Below the pieces are notes generated by a model. The model did not search any database, was not told the origin of the DNA, and saw only the letters and a program-made list of their open reading frames with translations. From the NCBI GenBank assembly GCA_965115915.1, contig OZ220483.1:930001-994000 (forward strand): DNA of 64,000 nucleotides. The letters are read 5' to 3'. Below are positions 17,099-25,603 of this stretch, piece after piece. The stretch comes from G965115915 sp965115915 (GTDB lineage: Bacteria; Pseudomonadota; Gammaproteobacteria; Eutrophobiales; Eutrophobiaceae). Positions within the stretch are counted from its first letter, which is position 1. Each line of letters begins with the position of its first letter. Made by a program: the position numbers and the translations under genes.

Positions 17099-17599
17099 AT
17101 GACCATACGTATTAAAACCAACAAGGGAGACATCCATATCGAACTTTATCAGGACAAGGCTCCGGAGACAGTTTCGAATTTCATGCAGTATGTCAACGAC
17201 GGACATTATGATAACACGATATTTCACAGGGTAATTCGGAATTTCATGATCCAGGGTGGCGGCTTTGATCGAGAAATGCGCCTGCAGCCTACTCGTGGCG
17301 GCATTCGTAATGAAGCGAACAATGGTCTCAGTAACGAGTTGGGAACGATAGCAATGGCGCGTACTGCGGACCCGCATTCTGCGGCGGCACAGTTTTTTGT
17401 CAATACCGATGATAATCCGTTCCTGGATTTTCAGAAGGAGACGGCTGACGGTTGGGGATACTGCGTGTTTGGCAAGGTGGTTGACGGTATGGATGTGGTA
17501 TACGCGATTGAAGATGTGCTGACCGGCACACGCGATGGACATGAGGATGTGCCGGAAGAACCGATTATCATTCAGAAGATGGCATTGCTTGAGGGCTAG
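17099..17599 (+). CDS. ppiB: Cytoplasmic cyclophilin, peptidyl-prolyl isomerase B
   Basis: A 166-residue cyclophilin without a signal peptide. It starts MTIRIKTNKGDIHIELY and has the core NTIFHRVIRNFMIQGG and the active-site run ARTADPHSAAAQFFVN. PpiB speeds proline isomerisation in the cytoplasm. The start at 17099 is chosen by homology. Longer in-frame starts upstream run through the cysS promoter region. It lies next to cysS, as in E. coli, and its last four bases overlap the end of galU on the other strand. Confidence 0.93.
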   Translation: MTIRIKTNKGDIHIELYQDKAPETVSNFMQYVNDGHYDNTIFHRVIRNFMIQGGGFDREMRLQPTRGGIRNEANNGLSNELGTIAMARTADPHSAAAQFFVNTDDNPFLDFQKETADGWGYCVFGKVVDGMDVVYAIEDVLTGTRDGHEDVPEEPIIIQKMALLEG

Positions 17600-18495
17600 A
17601 CTTTAGTATTGTCGGTGAGTTGATGCAGACGGTTCCGCAACTGCGGACTGATCTCCGGGTCGAGCAGGGCACATTCCAGGATCGCCTGTACATAGCCGTA
17701 TTTTGAGCCACAGTCGTGGCGTTTCCCCTTGAATGGAAAAGCCCTGACTGTCTCCCGCTCAAGCAAGCCAGCGAGGGCATCGGTAAGCTGCAACTCTGTC
17801 CCCGGTTCCGGACGCAGCTTTTCCAACTCGTTGAATATGCCTGGGCTCAGGATATAGCGTCCGACCACGGCCATGCGGGAAGGGGCCTGGTCCAGTGTGG
17901 GTTTTTCACAGATGCCCCGGATCGGGTGTGGTCCCGGTCCGGATGCATCGGCATCAGTCGCCACAATACCGTACTGATTGACCTGGTCTGCCGGCACGGT
18001 CTGTGTGGCAATCAGGTTGTCACCGCGACCCTGCCAGATATCGCACATCTGTTGGAGTACGAAGGCGCCTGAATCTCCAATGATGAGATCATCTGCCAGC
18101 AGCACTGCGAAAGGTTCGTTGTCCACGACATCCCGGGCACATAGAACAGCATGACCAAGGCCCAGTGGTTTTTTCTGATATACAAAAACGCAGGATGTGT
18201 CGGTTGGCAGGATACTGTGCAACAGAGACAGGTTTTCGGTGTTTTGCCGCTGTTCCAATGCTTGTTCCAGTTCATTTGCCGCGTCAAAGTACTCGCAGAT
18301 GGCGTGTTTGGTGCGGCTGACCACGAATATGAGTTGTGTTATTCCCGCTGCGACAGCCTCGTCGACCGCATATTGAATCAGGGGGCGGTTTATGATTGGC
18401 AACATTTCCTTTGGGCAGGTTTTGGTGACGGGAAGCAGCCGTGTCCCGATGCCTGCCACGGGGAAAACCGCCTTGCGCAGTTTGCCAGCTTGCAT
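17596..18495 (-). CDS. galU: UTP-glucose-1-phosphate uridylyltransferase
   Basis: A 299-residue nucleotidyltransferase that makes UDP-glucose. The N-terminal signature is AVFPVAGIGTRLLPVTKTCP then KEMLPIINRP, and FAVLLADDLI and GICEKP follow. UDP-glucose feeds lipopolysaccharide core, exopolysaccharide and trehalose synthesis. It sits 79 bases downstream of the WbpM-type dehydratase in the same direction. A small inverted repeat (CACATGC-GGC-GCATGTG, 18549-18565) lies between them. Confidence 0.93.
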   Translation of the reverse strand: MQAGKLRKAVFPVAGIGTRLLPVTKTCPKEMLPIINRPLIQYAVDEAVAAGITQLIFVVSRTKHAICEYFDAANELEQALEQRQNTENLSLLHSILPTDTSCVFVYQKKPLGLGHAVLCARDVVDNEPFAVLLADDLIIGDSGAFVLQQMCDIWQGRGDNLIATQTVPADQVNQYGIVATDADASGPGPHPIRGICEKPTLDQAPSRMAVVGRYILSPGIFNELEKLRPEPGTELQLTDALAGLLERETVRAFPFKGKRHDCGSKYGYVQAILECALLDPEISPQLRNRLHQLTDNTKV

Positions 18496-18574
18496 TGTCT
18501 GTTACTTCGTCCGGTGTCCGTTGGCACTAAAAAGGTATTGGAGAGAGGCACATGCGGCGCATGTGTCAGTTGCA

Positions 18575-20440
18575 CTATTCGCGCAGAGAATGGTCATCCG
18601 GATTTTTTATGGTTGTCAGTCCACGCAGCACTGACAGCATCTGTGCTTCATCATGCGCATCGCTGTATTGTATCAGAGCCTCGAACTGTTCCTGTATATG
18701 CTGATCGTTACAGCAAGATTGTTTTGCCAACCAGATCTTCCTGTTTTTAGTTGGATGACGGACTTCCTGTGTGGAAAACAGTTCTTCGGCGATCTTTTCC
18801 CCAGGCCGCAGGCCAGTATATCGAATACGGATGTCGTCATCACTATACGATTTTTGTGATGACAGACGTATCATCTGTTCCGCCAAATAGCGGATATTCA
18901 CCGGCTTTCCCATATCCAGCACATAGGTTTCACCGCCGTTCCCCATGATGGCGCTTTGCAGTATGAGCTGGCAGGCTTCGTGGATGGTCATGAAAAATCG
19001 GCAGATGTTCGGATCTGTTACCGTGACCGGTCCTCCCTGGGCTATCTGTTCCCGAAACAGTGGCACTACGCTACCGTCCGAATCCAGCACATTGCCGAAA
19101 CGCACGGTGATGCAACGCATATCGGTCGACTGATTGGCTGTTTGCACATAGAGTTCCGCCGCCCGTTTGCTCATGCCCAGCACATTGCACGGATTGACCG
19201 CTTTGTCACTGGATATCAGGATCAGGCGCTGACAATGATGTGCCGCGGCAGTGTCTATAACCTGCTTGGTTCCCAGGGCATTGTTACGCACTGCCTCACG
19301 CGGGTCGCGTTCCAGTATGGGGACGTGTTTGTATGCCGCGGCATGAAACACAATGTCGGGCGTGCAGGATGAGAACACGTGTCTGAGTCGTGGCAGGTCA
19401 CAGATATCGCCCAGTACGCAACGTAACCGTGTATCAGGCAGTTCAGTGCGCAGCTTTCTTTCCAGGTTGTACAGGTTCAGTTCATTTTGTTCGTATGCGA
19501 TGAGTTCTTGTACTCCGAGACGGGCAACCTGCATACACAATTCTCGTCCGATCGAACCGCCACCTCCTGTGATTAGCAGTCTCCTGTTCTGTATCCCGGA
19601 TCGGATCGGTTGCCAGTCAATCTCCACAGGCTGCCTGCCGAGCAGGTCACTGATGGTGAGTTCGCGCAGTTTCCGAACTGTGTCAACGGAGGTAAAATCC
19701 TGCATGTCCTGCAATATCTTCGCGGGGATATCAATTTGTTCGCAGGCATCCAAAATCTGTTGCAGCCGGGTTTCGCCAATTGAGGGGTCTGCGATGATGA
19801 TTTCACGCACCGCATATTCCTGTGCCAACTCGTTCAACCTGTCGGTTCCGGTATGGACCTCAACACCGTGGATGCGTGTGCCATGCATCTGAGGCTTGTC
19901 GTCCAGCACTGCCACAGGCCGGTAATTTCCATGACGGGCCATGTCACGAATGAGGCTTTCCGCGGCCCGTCCCATACCAATGATCAATACTGGCGTTTTG
20001 TTTGCTGTCGATAGTTTGAGTTCCAGTACTCCTTCCCTGGAACAGCGGTACATCAGCCGTGAGCCACTAAGACAACAGGCGAGTAGTATGGGATAGAGCA
20101 CGAGGATCGATCGAGGGATCCCTTGCAGGCGGAAGAAAACGAATAGCGTCAAGGTAAGTAACAAGCTGCCCCACACCACTGAGCGAAAGATGTTCAGTAG
20201 ATCCGACAGGCTGAAAAACTGCCATAACCCCCGATGTAGTTGGTAACGCCAGAACACGAATCCCTGTATCAGCAGTATGATCGGCAGAACACGATGAATC
20301 AGTGCCCAGTCAATCAACTCCAGGCTCAGGTTGTGACGGATCAGCCATGCAAGATACCAGGAGAACACCACTGCCAGCAGGTCATGGCATACGATCCAGG
20401 TGCTTTTTTTCTTGAGCAGGTTTTGCAGCATAGGCGACAA
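18575..20440 (-). CDS. WbpM/CapD-type nucleotide-sugar 4,6-dehydratase
   Basis: A 621-residue inner-membrane enzyme. Four N-terminal helices (about residues 10-125) lead to a first Rossmann-like domain (VLIIGMGRAAESLIRD) and the catalytic SDR domain. The latter has LLITGGGGSIGRELC near 290 and the altered catalytic triad ISSDKAVNP...GMSKRAAE, in which Met replaces the usual Tyr, as in WbpM. Members convert UDP-GlcNAc to the 4-keto-6-deoxy sugar used for O-antigen or glycan building blocks. The context is polysaccharide genes on both sides. Confidence 0.9.
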   Translation of the reverse strand: MSPMLQNLLKKKSTWIVCHDLLAVVFSWYLAWLIRHNLSLELIDWALIHRVLPIILLIQGFVFWRYQLHRGLWQFFSLSDLLNIFRSVVWGSLLLTLTLFVFFRLQGIPRSILVLYPILLACCLSGSRLMYRCSREGVLELKLSTANKTPVLIIGMGRAAESLIRDMARHGNYRPVAVLDDKPQMHGTRIHGVEVHTGTDRLNELAQEYAVREIIIADPSIGETRLQQILDACEQIDIPAKILQDMQDFTSVDTVRKLRELTISDLLGRQPVEIDWQPIRSGIQNRRLLITGGGGSIGRELCMQVARLGVQELIAYEQNELNLYNLERKLRTELPDTRLRCVLGDICDLPRLRHVFSSCTPDIVFHAAAYKHVPILERDPREAVRNNALGTKQVIDTAAAHHCQRLILISSDKAVNPCNVLGMSKRAAELYVQTANQSTDMRCITVRFGNVLDSDGSVVPLFREQIAQGGPVTVTDPNICRFFMTIHEACQLILQSAIMGNGGETYVLDMGKPVNIRYLAEQMIRLSSQKSYSDDDIRIRYTGLRPGEKIAEELFSTQEVRHPTKNRKIWLAKQSCCNDQHIQEQFEALIQYSDAHDEAQMLSVLRGLTTIKNPDDHSLRE

Positions 20441-20532
20441 ATGGTAGCAGCTCTACACCGGATTGCCTCTTTTACGCAGCAGCCGGCGTTGTATCAGTCG
20501 GTTTGGCAGATTATCGGTGCCACTGAAACGCA

Positions 20533-20608
20533 TGGCGTCCCCAAGGGGATTCGAACCCCTGTTGCCGCCGTGAAAGGGCGGTGTCCTTGGCCTCTAGACG
20601 ATGGGGAC
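20533..20608 (-). tRNA. tRNA-Glu (anticodon TTC)
   Basis: The acceptor stem begins GTCCCC and the anticodon loop CTTTCAC gives TTC. The T-loop is GGTTCGAATCC, and the 3' CCA is encoded. It is paired with tRNA-Ala 19 bases away on the same strand. Confidence 0.95.
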
Positions 20609-20627
20609 TGAGAGGAACCATAAAAAC

Positions 20628-20703
<76 letters not shown>

Positions 20704-20887
20704 TGAAGTTACGTATTGATGCCCAAATGGCGAAGTGCACATGCGCAGGCAAAGCACCGTAGTGTTTTTGTTATACAGAGCCGGCAATATACTACATCAG
20801 AAATGCCTGCCCCTGTCAAACCATACGAGGCAGTGGTTTCTTGTGTTTTTTCTGTTTTCCATTGTCCGGAACCGATATACTTGAAAT

Positions 20888-22315
20888 ATGTCGGCAGACC
20901 CCATATTTCCGGTTATCCTGTGTGGAGGTACGGGTTCTCGTCTTTGGCCTGTTTCCCGGGAATCGCACCCGAAATTTTTTCTGCGCCTGTCCGGAGACAG
21001 GAGTCTGTTGCAGGACACCTTTCTGCGTGCGACTCAATTGGACGCGGTTGCGGGCATATTGACGGTTACCAGTCAAACGGTAGTGCGCAATGTGATGGAT
21101 GAGTATCAGGCGCTCAATGTCCCTGATGTGCCGACCGCTTTTATCCAGGAACCCTGCGTCCGCAACACTGCTGCTGCGATTGGCTCGGCCGCGTTATGGC
21201 TGGCTCGAGAGCAGGGTGAGGAAACGTTGCTCCTGGTATTGCCGGCTGACCATGTCGTTTGCGATCAGGAAGCTTTCCGGCAGGCGGTATCAAAGGCAGT
21301 TGCGCTGGCATTGGATGGACATCTGGTCACTTTCGGGATTAAGCCGCATCGGCCGGAAACCGGATATGGCTATATAGAGCATTGTGGTCCGGAGGTATTG
21401 CGTTTTGTGGAAAAGCCGTCGTTGGAAAAGGCGCGTCAGTATCTGGAGTCGGGGGGAGTATTATGGAATTCCGGCATGTTCTGTTTTACCGCGAGGACCC
21501 TGTTGCATGAGATGCAGCGGCATTGTCCGGACATTGTCCATGCGCTACGTCGTTGTGTCGAACTGTCGTTGGCGCGTAGTGCTCACGTTGCCTCGGGATT
21601 CAGCCTGGATGAGGAAAGTTTTGCGGCAGTGCCGGAAAGCTCCATCGATTATGCAGTGTTGGAACATTCCGAACGTACTGTGGTGGTGCCTTGTGAGATA
21701 GGCTGGCACGACATCGGTTCCTGGAAGTCTCTGGATGAGATTACGGAGGCCGATGATGCCGACCAGAATCGCATACAAGGTGAGGTGGTGCTTGAGGATA
21801 GCCGTCGCTGTACTGTACGCAGCGAGGACCGTCTGGTAGGTGTGGTCGGGGTGGATAATCTGGCCATCATCGATACAGCGGACGCGCTGCTGGTTGCTGA
21901 CAAGGATCATTCACAGCAGCTCAGGAAACTCTGTTCCAGGCTGGAGGAGACAGGGTGGCAGGCTTACCGGGAGCACCGCACTTCGCACAGGCCGTGGGGA
22001 ACTTTTACCGTGCTGGAAGCACTGGGGGCATTCAAGGTCAAGCGCATTGAGGTAAATCCGGGAGCGCGTCTGAGCCTGCAGTTGCATCACAGGCGGAGTG
22101 AGCATTGGGTTGTGGTCGAAGGTACTGCAAAGGTAGTCAATGGCGAGCAGGAGCGGATACTTCATGTGGGCGAAGCGGTCCATATTCCGGTACGGAACAA
22201 ACATCGGCTGGAAAATATCGGGGATGGACCATTGACTGTGATCGAGGTGCAGATTGGCGATTATCTTGGTGAGGATGACATCATCCGCATTCAGGATGAC
22301 TATCAGAGAAATTAG
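20888..22315 (+). CDS. manC: Mannose-1-phosphate guanylyltransferase / mannose-6-phosphate isomerase
   Basis: A 475-residue bifunctional enzyme (ManC/AlgA/XanB family). The N-terminal nucleotidyltransferase has the signature VILCGGTGSRLWPVSRE with PKFFLRL, and FVEKPS follows. The C-terminal cupin domain (about 345-475) has the isomerase residues in HRPWGTF, LSLQLHHRRSEHW and IPVRNKHRLEN. It makes GDP-mannose for lipopolysaccharide or exopolysaccharide. No phosphomannomutase is nearby. Confidence 0.93.
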   Translation: MSADPIFPVILCGGTGSRLWPVSRESHPKFFLRLSGDRSLLQDTFLRATQLDAVAGILTVTSQTVVRNVMDEYQALNVPDVPTAFIQEPCVRNTAAAIGSAALWLAREQGEETLLLVLPADHVVCDQEAFRQAVSKAVALALDGHLVTFGIKPHRPETGYGYIEHCGPEVLRFVEKPSLEKARQYLESGGVLWNSGMFCFTARTLLHEMQRHCPDIVHALRRCVELSLARSAHVASGFSLDEESFAAVPESSIDYAVLEHSERTVVVPCEIGWHDIGSWKSLDEITEADDADQNRIQGEVVLEDSRRCTVRSEDRLVGVVGVDNLAIIDTADALLVADKDHSQQLRKLCSRLEETGWQAYREHRTSHRPWGTFTVLEALGAFKVKRIEVNPGARLSLQLHHRRSEHWVVVEGTAKVVNGEQERILHVGEAVHIPVRNKHRLENIGDGPLTVIEVQIGDYLGEDDIIRIQDDYQRN

Positions 22316-22464
22316 GGCCGTATAGTCGAACGGATGGGAATGGACGGATGGCAAACGTGAGCCAGCGTGGCTTTGACATTCGCCATACAAACAGGTACCG
22401 TGCCAAGCGGTCGGTAACGGTCACTGATGGTGCGGATGAAGAGACAAAATAATTATGTTGCCCG

Positions 22465-22537
22465 GGGCCGTTAGCTCAGTTGGTAGAGCAGGGGACTCTT
22501 AATCCCAAGGTCGTAGGTTCGACCCCTACACGGCCCA
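22465..22537 (+). tRNA. tRNA-Lys (anticodon CTT)
   Basis: The acceptor stem GGGCCGT/ACGGCCC has discriminator A. The anticodon loop TCTTAAT gives CTT. The bases after the discriminator are ACCA, so CCA is displaced by one base and must be added by the nucleotidyltransferase. Confidence 0.93.
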
Positions 22538-22598
22538 ACCATAACCTGGCTCGGTCTGCGGAATCTGGTCTGTTATCCGTGCGGTCAAGCGGTGATTT

Positions 22599-22675
22599 CG
22601 GGGCATGGCGCAGTCTGGTAGCGCATCTGCTTTGGGAGCAGAGGGTCGGGGGTTCAAATCCCTCTGCCCCGACCA
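22599..22675 (+). tRNA. tRNA-Pro (anticodon TGG)
   Basis: The acceptor stem starts CGGGGCA. The stem TCTGC/GCAGA encloses TTTGGGA, anticodon TGG. The CCA is encoded. It is the second of four clustered tRNAs. Confidence 0.95.
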
Positions 22676-22698
22676 TTGCCTTCAGGCTGGCTATTCAG

Positions 22699-22775
22699 GC
22701 GCCTGTAGCTCAACCGGATAGAGCACCGGCCTTCTAAGCCGGGGGTTAGAGGTTCAAGTCCTCTCAGGCGCGCCA
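22699..22775 (+). tRNA. tRNA-Arg (anticodon TCT)
   Basis: The acceptor stem is GCGCCTG/CAGGCGC. The loop CTTCTAA gives anticodon TCT, and CCA is encoded. It is the third tRNA of the cluster. Confidence 0.95.
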
Positions 22776-22789
22776 TGATGACGAACGAT

Positions 22790-22866
22790 GGTGACTGTAG
22801 CTCAGTTGGTAGAGCCCCGGTTTGTGGTACCGGTCGTCGTGGGTTCGAGTCCCATCAGTCACCCCA
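22790..22866 (+). tRNA. tRNA-His (anticodon GTG)
   Basis: The extra 5' G at 22790 pairs with C73 (GGTGACTG against CAGTCACC), the identity mark of tRNA-His. The anticodon is GTG and the CCA is encoded. It is the fourth tRNA of the cluster. Confidence 0.95.
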
Positions 22867-22912
22867 TTGTTCCTTATCCGTTATGATGACTTGTGATGTC
22901 ACAATCGGCTAC

Positions 22913-22948
22913 AATTGACATTAAACCTATAATTGCCATTAAACCTAT
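22913..22948. repeat. Tandem 18-base repeat upstream of lipoprotein gene
   Basis: Two back-to-back copies, AATTGACATTAAACCTAT and AATTGCCATTAAACCTAT, differing at one base. An inverted repeat TTGTGA-TG-TCACAA lies just upstream at 22891-22904. The block is between tRNA-His and the lipoprotein start (23001). It could be a duplicated regulator site or a promoter region, and the first copy contains TTGACA. There is no direct evidence for either. Confidence 0.5.
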
Positions 22949-23000
22949 CGAGTGCTGTTGGCAATCCTGGCACGAACGCTTTTAGCGGAGGATTTTCTCC

Positions 23001-23285
23001 ATGACAACCTCGGGTGTTGTTCGTTTCCTGTTGCTGTGTTTTTTGTTGAGTGTGGTTTCCTGTACATCACCTTACAAGACGAAACCACCTGTCCAGTCGG
23101 ATACTTCTGGAAAACAGCATCGTGTGCCGGGGTCGGCGCAACAAAACGGAGACAGCGGCAAGGTGCGCTGTGTGCAGGTGTGTGATCAGTGGAAACAGGA
23201 ATGTTCGGTCAATTCCCGCACTGGAGCACGGGACTGTCGGCGTTATTGCGCTGTTTATGGGCAAGACTGTTACACAGAAGAATAA
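23001..23285 (+). CDS. Small Cys-rich lipoprotein
   Basis: A 94-residue protein with a lipoprotein signal peptide (LLLCFLLSVVSC, lipidated Cys near residue 21). The mature part is polar. Its C-terminal half holds five further Cys residues (VRCVQVCDQWKQEC, DCRRYCAVYGQDC), likely forming disulfides in the periplasm. The ribosome-binding site GGAGGA stands upstream of the ATG. I do not recognise a family. It lies inside a run of tRNA genes, which suggests it shares their transcript or is a lineage-specific insertion. Confidence 0.65.
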   Translation: MTTSGVVRFLLLCFLLSVVSCTSPYKTKPPVQSDTSGKQHRVPGSAQQNGDSGKVRCVQVCDQWKQECSVNSRTGARDCRRYCAVYGQDCYTEE

Positions 23286-23346
23286 CTGGTTGCCTGGTGA
23301 TGAATGCGCGAAGGACCTGTGGTCCCTGTCTGTCAGTGGCAAGGTG

Positions 23347-23434
23347 GCGAAAGTGGCGGAATCTGGTAGACGCGCTGGATTTAGGTTCCAGTGGGATAAT
23401 ACCCGTGAGAGTTCGAATCTCTCCTTTCGCACCA
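23347..23434 (+). tRNA. tRNA-Leu (anticodon TAG)
   Basis: A class II tRNA with a long variable arm. The stem CTGGA/TCCAG encloses TTTAGGT, anticodon TAG. The CCA is encoded. It ends only 20 bases before the trigger factor start, so tig is probably read from the tRNA promoter, at least in part. Confidence 0.95.
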
Positions 23435-23454
23435 AACAACCATAGATAGCTGTG

Positions 23455-24852
23455 ATGTCGGACTCGGTGATGACAGACAAGGATGTGGACACAGTCAAGG
23501 TTGCCCTGGAGAGCAGAGATGGTTTGAACCATTTGTTCGGTGTTGTTGTCTCTGGTGATGTTGTGGCGAATGATATACGCAAGCGGCTACAGAAAATACA
23601 GCGTACTGCAAGTATGGCAGGTTTTCGTCCTGGGAAAATTCCGATGGCGGTGATCGAAAAGCGCTACGAATCCAGTGTAAAACAGGAAGTTGTCAATGAA
23701 TTCATGCAGCGTGGCATACGTAAGGCGGTGGAACAGCAGGCGCTTCAGCTCGCTGGGCCGCCGGAATTGCTTGATATGCCGGAAAATGCGGACTATGGCC
23801 CGGATCAGGCACTGGCGTTTCGTTTTCAGGTAGAGGTTTTCCCCGAGGTAAAGCTTGATGGAATCCAAAAGTTGCAACTTGAGCGTTGGACGGCTGCTGT
23901 ATCGGATGAGGATGTGGAGCAGGCGGTTGAGGCGTTGCGTCAACGCTATCGCAGGCTGACTGCGGTGGACAGACCAGGGCGCGAGGGTGATGTTCTGTAT
24001 CTGCATTGCGAGGCCACGCTGGATGGCAAACAGATTAAAGACAATGGGAGTTGGAGTAGGAGCGTTGTTATCGGCCGAGGAGAATTCCCGGAATTTGAAG
24101 AACAGTTAAAAGACAAGCGCAGTGGGTCGGACTGCGAATTCGATCTGTTGATACCTGCACATGATCCGCGCATTCACTTGCGTGACAAACAGGTGCATTT
24201 CCGGGTGCATATAGACAAGGTAATGGAACCGTCGTTGCCGGAATTGGATGAAGAGTTTTGTGAATGTTGCGGAATTACCGACGGTGGAGTGCAAAAGCTG
24301 CGAGATGAGCTAAGATCCTCTCTGGGTCGGGAGGCGGATTATCTATCTGGTATGTTGTTGCGTCAACGGTTGGATGACAGACTTGTGGAAAGTGTTCCCC
24401 TGGAATTGCCAAACTCCATGTTGCAGCAGGCGCGAGAGCATTTCAGTGAGGAGCTTGCTCGGGGCAGAGGCAATGAATCGCATAGGGGTGATGTGTACAG
24501 CGATGAATTACAAGAGAAGATTAATGTGGCCGCAAGACGCCATACTGCACTTCGTTTGATATATGAGCATGTCAAAACACAGCAGAATCTGGTACCGGAA
24601 CCGGAGCGAGTTCTGGAACTGATACGGGCCAAGGCAGCCAATTACCAGAACCCCGAGTCGGTCGTCAATCAGATATATCAGAATCAGCAGCTTCTGCAAT
24701 CTGTCGAGTCTCAGGCCCTGGCTGGTCAGGTTGCCGACTGGTTGCTGGAAAGAATACAGGTGGAAGAAATAAAAGTTTCATTTGATCATTTGCGTAAGGC
24801 AGTGCAGACTGTCTCCATGACTCAGAATGAGAAACCTGATGAAGCACCATAA
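23455..24852 (+). CDS. tig: Trigger factor
   Basis: About 465 residues. The N-terminal ribosome-binding domain has the signature AGFRPGKIPMAVIEKRY near 45-61. A central FKBP-like domain (PGREGDVLYLHCEATLDGK, near 175) and a long helical C-terminal chaperone domain follow. It binds ribosomes at the exit tunnel and shields nascent chains. In-frame starts at 23455 and 23470 are both possible, and the conserved part begins after either. It heads the block tig-clpP-clpX-lon. Confidence 0.93.
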   Translation: MSDSVMTDKDVDTVKVALESRDGLNHLFGVVVSGDVVANDIRKRLQKIQRTASMAGFRPGKIPMAVIEKRYESSVKQEVVNEFMQRGIRKAVEQQALQLAGPPELLDMPENADYGPDQALAFRFQVEVFPEVKLDGIQKLQLERWTAAVSDEDVEQAVEALRQRYRRLTAVDRPGREGDVLYLHCEATLDGKQIKDNGSWSRSVVIGRGEFPEFEEQLKDKRSGSDCEFDLLIPAHDPRIHLRDKQVHFRVHIDKVMEPSLPELDEEFCECCGITDGGVQKLRDELRSSLGREADYLSGMLLRQRLDDRLVESVPLELPNSMLQQAREHFSEELARGRGNESHRGDVYSDELQEKINVAARRHTALRLIYEHVKTQQNLVPEPERVLELIRAKAANYQNPESVVNQIYQNQQLLQSVESQALAGQVADWLLERIQVEEIKVSFDHLRKAVQTVSMTQNEKPDEAP

Positions 24853-25516
24853 AAACGCACATAATTCTCCGATCCAGGCGCTCAATCTGGTGCCTATGGT
24901 TGTAGAGCAAAGTTCTCGCGGAGAGCGGGCCTACGACATCTATTCTCGATTGCTGAAAGAACGATTGGTCTTTCTGGTTGGCGATGTCGAGGAATACACA
25001 GCCAATTTGGTTATTGCACAGTTGCTTTTTCTGGAGTACGAAAACCCCGGAAAAGACATTCATCTTTACATAAATTCTCCGGGAGGCTCGGTATCGGCCG
25101 GTCTTGCGATTTACGACACCATGCAGTTTATCCAACCTGACGTGAGTACCATGTGCCTGGGGCAGGCAGCCAGCATGGGCGCACTTTTGCTTGCTGGTGG
25201 TGCCAAAGGCAAGCGCTTCGGGTTGCCACATTCCCGTGTAATGATTCATCAACCGCTGGGTGGGTTTCACGGTCAGGCAAGTGATGTGGACATTCATGCC
25301 CGTGAAATACTTAGTGCGCGTGAGCGACTCAACCGAATCCTGGTCAAACATACGGCCCAGAAAATCGCCAAGATCCGAACGGACACGGAAAGGGATTATT
25401 TCATGAGTTCGGAGGAGGCACGCGATTATGGCTTGATTGATGAAGTTCTGGACATGCGCAGGGCCAGTCTCTCTCCGATTGGAAATGCAGAAAAAGGGAC
25501 GCCGGGCAAAAAATAA
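24839..25516 (+). CDS. clpP: ATP-dependent Clp protease proteolytic subunit
   Basis: A serine protease of about 225 residues that forms a double heptameric ring and degrades proteins fed by ClpX or ClpA. The nucleophile Ser is in GQAASMGALLLAGG and the His in SRVMIHQPLGG. The catalytic Asp lies in the RDTERDYFMS-type segment (here RTDTERDYFMS). The substrate groove has YINSPGGSVSAG. The start overlaps the end of tig, and an alternative ATG at 24827 adds four residues. The C-terminus is about 20 residues longer than in E. coli. Confidence 0.95.
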   Translation: MKHHKNAHNSPIQALNLVPMVVEQSSRGERAYDIYSRLLKERLVFLVGDVEEYTANLVIAQLLFLEYENPGKDIHLYINSPGGSVSAGLAIYDTMQFIQPDVSTMCLGQAASMGALLLAGGAKGKRFGLPHSRVMIHQPLGGFHGQASDVDIHAREILSARERLNRILVKHTAQKIAKIRTDTERDYFMSSEEARDYGLIDEVLDMRRASLSPIGNAEKGTPGKK

Positions 25517-25603
25517 AGCACATGGGCAATTGGATATGATTGAGCCGGGAAATATGACATTTCGAATAGACTGCCAGACTGTCTTGGTATAGAGGTATCT
25601 GAA

